DNA from: PWPR01 sp046542315 | GTDB lineage: Bacteria; Bacillota; UBA994; PWPR01 | Direction of reading: 5' to 3' | Length of the DNA: 16,834 bases | NCBI GenBank assembly: GCA_046542315.1 | Contig: JBKHBO010000040.1 | Coordinates: 1-16,834, forward strand | In this document: one piece after another, positions 15,210 to 16,834 of the stretch | Layout: each line of letters opens with the position of its first letter | Position numbering within the stretch: the stretch's first letter is position 1 | Position numbers and translations under genes: made by a program | Notes under the pieces: generated by a model | The model's input: only the letters and a program-made list of their open reading frames with translations | Told to the model about the DNA's origin: nothing | Databases searched by the model: none

Positions 15210-16151
15210 TTAAAACTGCATGCTTTTATCAACTAAATTAATTAATTCTTTATCTTCTAAAAAACGTTTTAAATTTTTTATAAATATATCAGATGCGTTG
15301 TCCATATACTCTGGCATAGTTCCAGCTACGTGAGGAGTTATAATTATATTATCTAAATCCCATAAAGGACTATCTTTTTCTAAAGGCTCTTTTTCAAAAA
15401 CATCTATAGCAGCATTAGAAATTTCCTTTTCACTTAAAGCCTTGTATAAAGCATCTTGGTCAACTATTTTACCTCTTGCGATGTTAATAAATGTAGCAGA
15501 ATTTTGCATTGCCTCAAATTCCTCATTAGAGATCATATGATATGTTTCTTCAGTAAGAGGAGTTGCTATAACTACAAAATCACCTATTGAAAGAGCTTCT
15601 TTAATATTCTTTGTATGATACACTTTCTCTACATAAGGAAGTTTAGGATCATTAATATCAACACCTATTACTTCTATACCTAATTTATTAGCTAATTCAG
15701 CAAGCTTTTGACCAATTCCACCTAAGCCAACAATAACTAACTTTTTATCACAAATTAAATCTGCTTGATATCTATCCCAAATTTTTTTTGATTTATTTTC
15801 CATAGCAGTAGTTAAATTTCTTGAAATAGCTAACATCATCATAAGTACATGTTCACTTATAGTTTGTCCGTGCATACCCCTAACATTTGTTAGTTTTACA
15901 TCACTATCAATAAATTCATCAAACATATAGTAGTCAACACCTGCACTAGTAGCTTGAATCCATTTTAGATTTTTTGCTTTGTTTAATTTTTCTGCATCTA
16001 ATCTTCCACTAAACAATATATCCATTTTAGGCCAGTATTTTTCAATAATACTCTCATCTTCAGATGCAATTAGCTTAACTTCTTCACTTATATTGCTAAT
16101 TTTTTCAAAAATGCTTTCATCTAATTCTCTAGGGCATAAGATTAAAGTCAT
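15210..16151 (-). CDS. D-2-hydroxyacid dehydrogenase (NAD(P)-dependent)
   Basis: Cytosolic oxidoreductase of 313 residues that interconverts 2-oxo acids and D-2-hydroxy acids. The Rossmann glycine motif is GLGGIGQKL (142-150), and D165 in GVDIND at the end of beta-2 favours NAD over NADP. The catalytic triad of the family is R226 (NIARGKIVD), E255 (VFEKEPL) and H274 (TPHVAG). The N-terminal catalytic domain carries the TSAGVDYY (68-75) and GQTISEHVL motifs. It begins 67 nt after the stop of the ilvE-like gene, behind a terminator and with almost no room for its own promoter, and precedes the M14 gene. The neighbouring branched-chain aminotransferase makes a branched-chain 2-oxo acid a possible substrate (inference); glyoxylate/hydroxypyruvate or phosphoglycerate-type substrates are alternatives. 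Confidence 0.9.
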   Translation of the reverse strand: MTLILCPRELDESIFEKISNISEEVKLIASEDESIIEKYWPKMDILFSGRLDAEKLNKAKNLKWIQATSAGVDYYMFDEFIDSDVKLTNVRGMHGQTISEHVLMMMLAISRNLTTAMENKSKKIWDRYQADLICDKKLVIVGLGGIGQKLAELANKLGIEVIGVDINDPKLPYVEKVYHTKNIKEALSIGDFVVIATPLTEETYHMISNEEFEAMQNSATFINIARGKIVDQDALYKALSEKEISNAAIDVFEKEPLEKDSPLWDLDNIIITPHVAGTMPEYMDNASDIFIKNLKRFLEDKELINLVDKSMQF

Positions 16152-16176
16152 AATTAGTCATTCCTTTCAATATATT

Positions 16177-16209
16177 AAAAAGCGAATAAGTAAAATACTT
16201 ATCCGCTTT
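16177..16209 (-). terminator. Rho-independent terminator/attenuator after the ilvE-like gene
   Basis: On the minus strand AAAGCGGATAAGTA pairs with TACTTATTCGCTTT through one G-U pair (14-bp stem, 3-nt loop), followed by further T. It starts about 10 nt after the ilvE stop and ends only about 27 nt before the dehydrogenase ATG, so it may be read through. Confidence 0.8.
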
Positions 16210-16218
16210 AATATTACT

Positions 16219-16834
16219 TTATTTTACCTTAAAAATCCATCCTTCAGGAGCTTCAATATCTCCTGTTTGAATGCCATATAGTGTATCATATAGTTTTTGA
16301 GTTATAGGTCCAACTTCCTCTTCACTGTAAAAGACATGTTTTTCTTCTTTATGAGTGATAGATCCAATTGGTGTTATCACAGCTGCAGTACCACAAGCAC
16401 CAGCTTCTTTATATTTGTCTAACTCATCAATATAAACATCAGTTTCTTTTGCTTCTAAACCTAGATATTCTTCTGCTACGTGTAAGAGAGAATACTTTGT
16501 AATACTAGGTAAAATAGAATCTGATTTTGGCGTTACGAATACATCATCCTTTGTAATAGCAAAGAAGTTTGCAGCTCCAACTTCTTCAATTTTAGAATGA
16601 GTCCTTGGATCTAAATATACACAATCGGCATAGCCTTTATCTTTAGCTTGTTTATGAGGGAGTAGACTAGCTGAGTAGTTTCCGCCCACTTTTGCTTCAC
16701 CAGTTCCATTAGGTGCTGCTCGATCATAATCTGTTGTTATAAAACTTACTGGTTTGAAACCACTTTTGAAATATGGTCCAACAGGTGATACAAATATAGA
16801 GAAAATAAACTCAGGCGCACTTCTAACTCCTAAA
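16219..16834 (-). CDS. ilvE: Branched-chain amino-acid aminotransferase (partial, 5' end outside window)
   Basis: C-terminal about 204 residues of a class IV, BCAT-type aminotransferase that transfers the amino group between leucine, isoleucine or valine and 2-oxoglutarate. I followed the frame to the window edge: the GTG at 16689 is an internal valine, and the codons before it read LGVRSAPEFIFSIF, then TTDYDRAAPNGTGEAKVGGNY. The PLP lysine is the K of EAKVGGNYSAS. Further family blocks are GYADCVYLDP, KIEEVGAANFFA, TPKSDSILPSITKYSLL and, near the end, GACGTAAVITPIG. The composition fits the larger (about 340-360 residue) eukaryote-like BCAT group. The stop is followed by a terminator and the dehydrogenase gene. 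Role in synthesis or in fermentation of branched-chain amino acids cannot be decided from this window. Confidence 0.95.
   Translation of the reverse strand, partial: LGVRSAPEFIFSIFVSPVGPYFKSGFKPVSFITTDYDRAAPNGTGEAKVGGNYSASLLPHKQAKDKGYADCVYLDPRTHSKIEEVGAANFFAITKDDVFVTPKSDSILPSITKYSLLHVAEEYLGLEAKETDVYIDELDKYKEAGACGTAAVITPIGSITHKEEKHVFYSEEEVGPITQKLYDTLYGIQTGDIEAPEGWIFKVK

Noticed and set aside
16219..16689. A 156-residue protein starting at GTG 16689
   Set aside because: The frame continues without a stop to the window edge with clear BCAT sequence, including the lysine motif, so the GTG is an internal valine.
1..16834. CRISPR array, transposase, integrase, phage or defence genes, tRNA/rRNA
   Set aside because: Scanned by eye on both strands; no regularly spaced repeats, no transposase or integrase motifs, no tRNA-like or rRNA-like segments were recognised.

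Overview
This looks like a stretch of chromosome from a low-G+C, Gram-positive (Firmicutes, Clostridia-like) bacterium. The DNA is AT-rich, codons end mostly in A or T, almost every gene has an AGGAGG-type Shine-Dalgarno (SD) sequence, and hairpin-plus-T-tract terminators close several transcription units. The number of cytosolic peptidases and amino-acid enzymes would suit a peptide- or amino-acid-fermenting anaerobe, but that lifestyle and any genus-level placement are inference. Coding density is very high. The longest gap is about 140 bp, so no stretch over 300 bases lacks a gene.

Layout. (1) 1-3828, minus strand: a probable operon read trkA-type RCK protein -> PatB/MalY-type C-S lyase/aminotransferase -> short M3/M2-like zinc oligopeptidase -> a COG1228-type amidohydrolase that runs off the left edge. 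(2) 3896-6306, minus strand: two tandem paralogous amidohydrolases with their own terminator and probable promoter. (3) 6369-8579, plus strand: a PHP-domain phosphoesterase followed by an Eis-like acetyltransferase, closed by a bidirectional terminator. (4) 8586-10535, minus strand: an S9C acylaminoacyl-peptidase-like serine peptidase, divergent from a plus-strand HAD phosphatase (10637-11338). (5) 11337-13415, minus strand: a soluble DUF2156 protein and a second Eis-like acetyltransferase, coupled with a 2-nt gap. (6) 13433-16151, minus strand: a D-2-hydroxyacid dehydrogenase and an M14 zinc carboxypeptidase. (7) 16177-16834, minus strand: the 3' part of a branched-chain aminotransferase (ilvE), ending in its own terminator.

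How the genes may work together: M3-like, S9 and M14 peptidases plus three amidohydrolases could break down peptides. PatB, IlvE and the 2-hydroxyacid dehydrogenase could then process the amino acids and 2-oxo acids. This is a functional theme, not a proven pathway, and the genes are split over several transcription units.

I do not see a defence system, CRISPR array, mobile element, prophage, biosynthetic cluster, tRNA or rRNA. The most interesting point is that the DUF2156 gene appears to start at a non-canonical ATT codon, placed 6 nt after a perfect AGGAGGG and restoring an N-terminus that looks typical of the family. Next are the three amidohydrolase paralogs split across two neighbouring operons, and the RCK protein that heads a peptidase operon with no potassium-channel partner in view.
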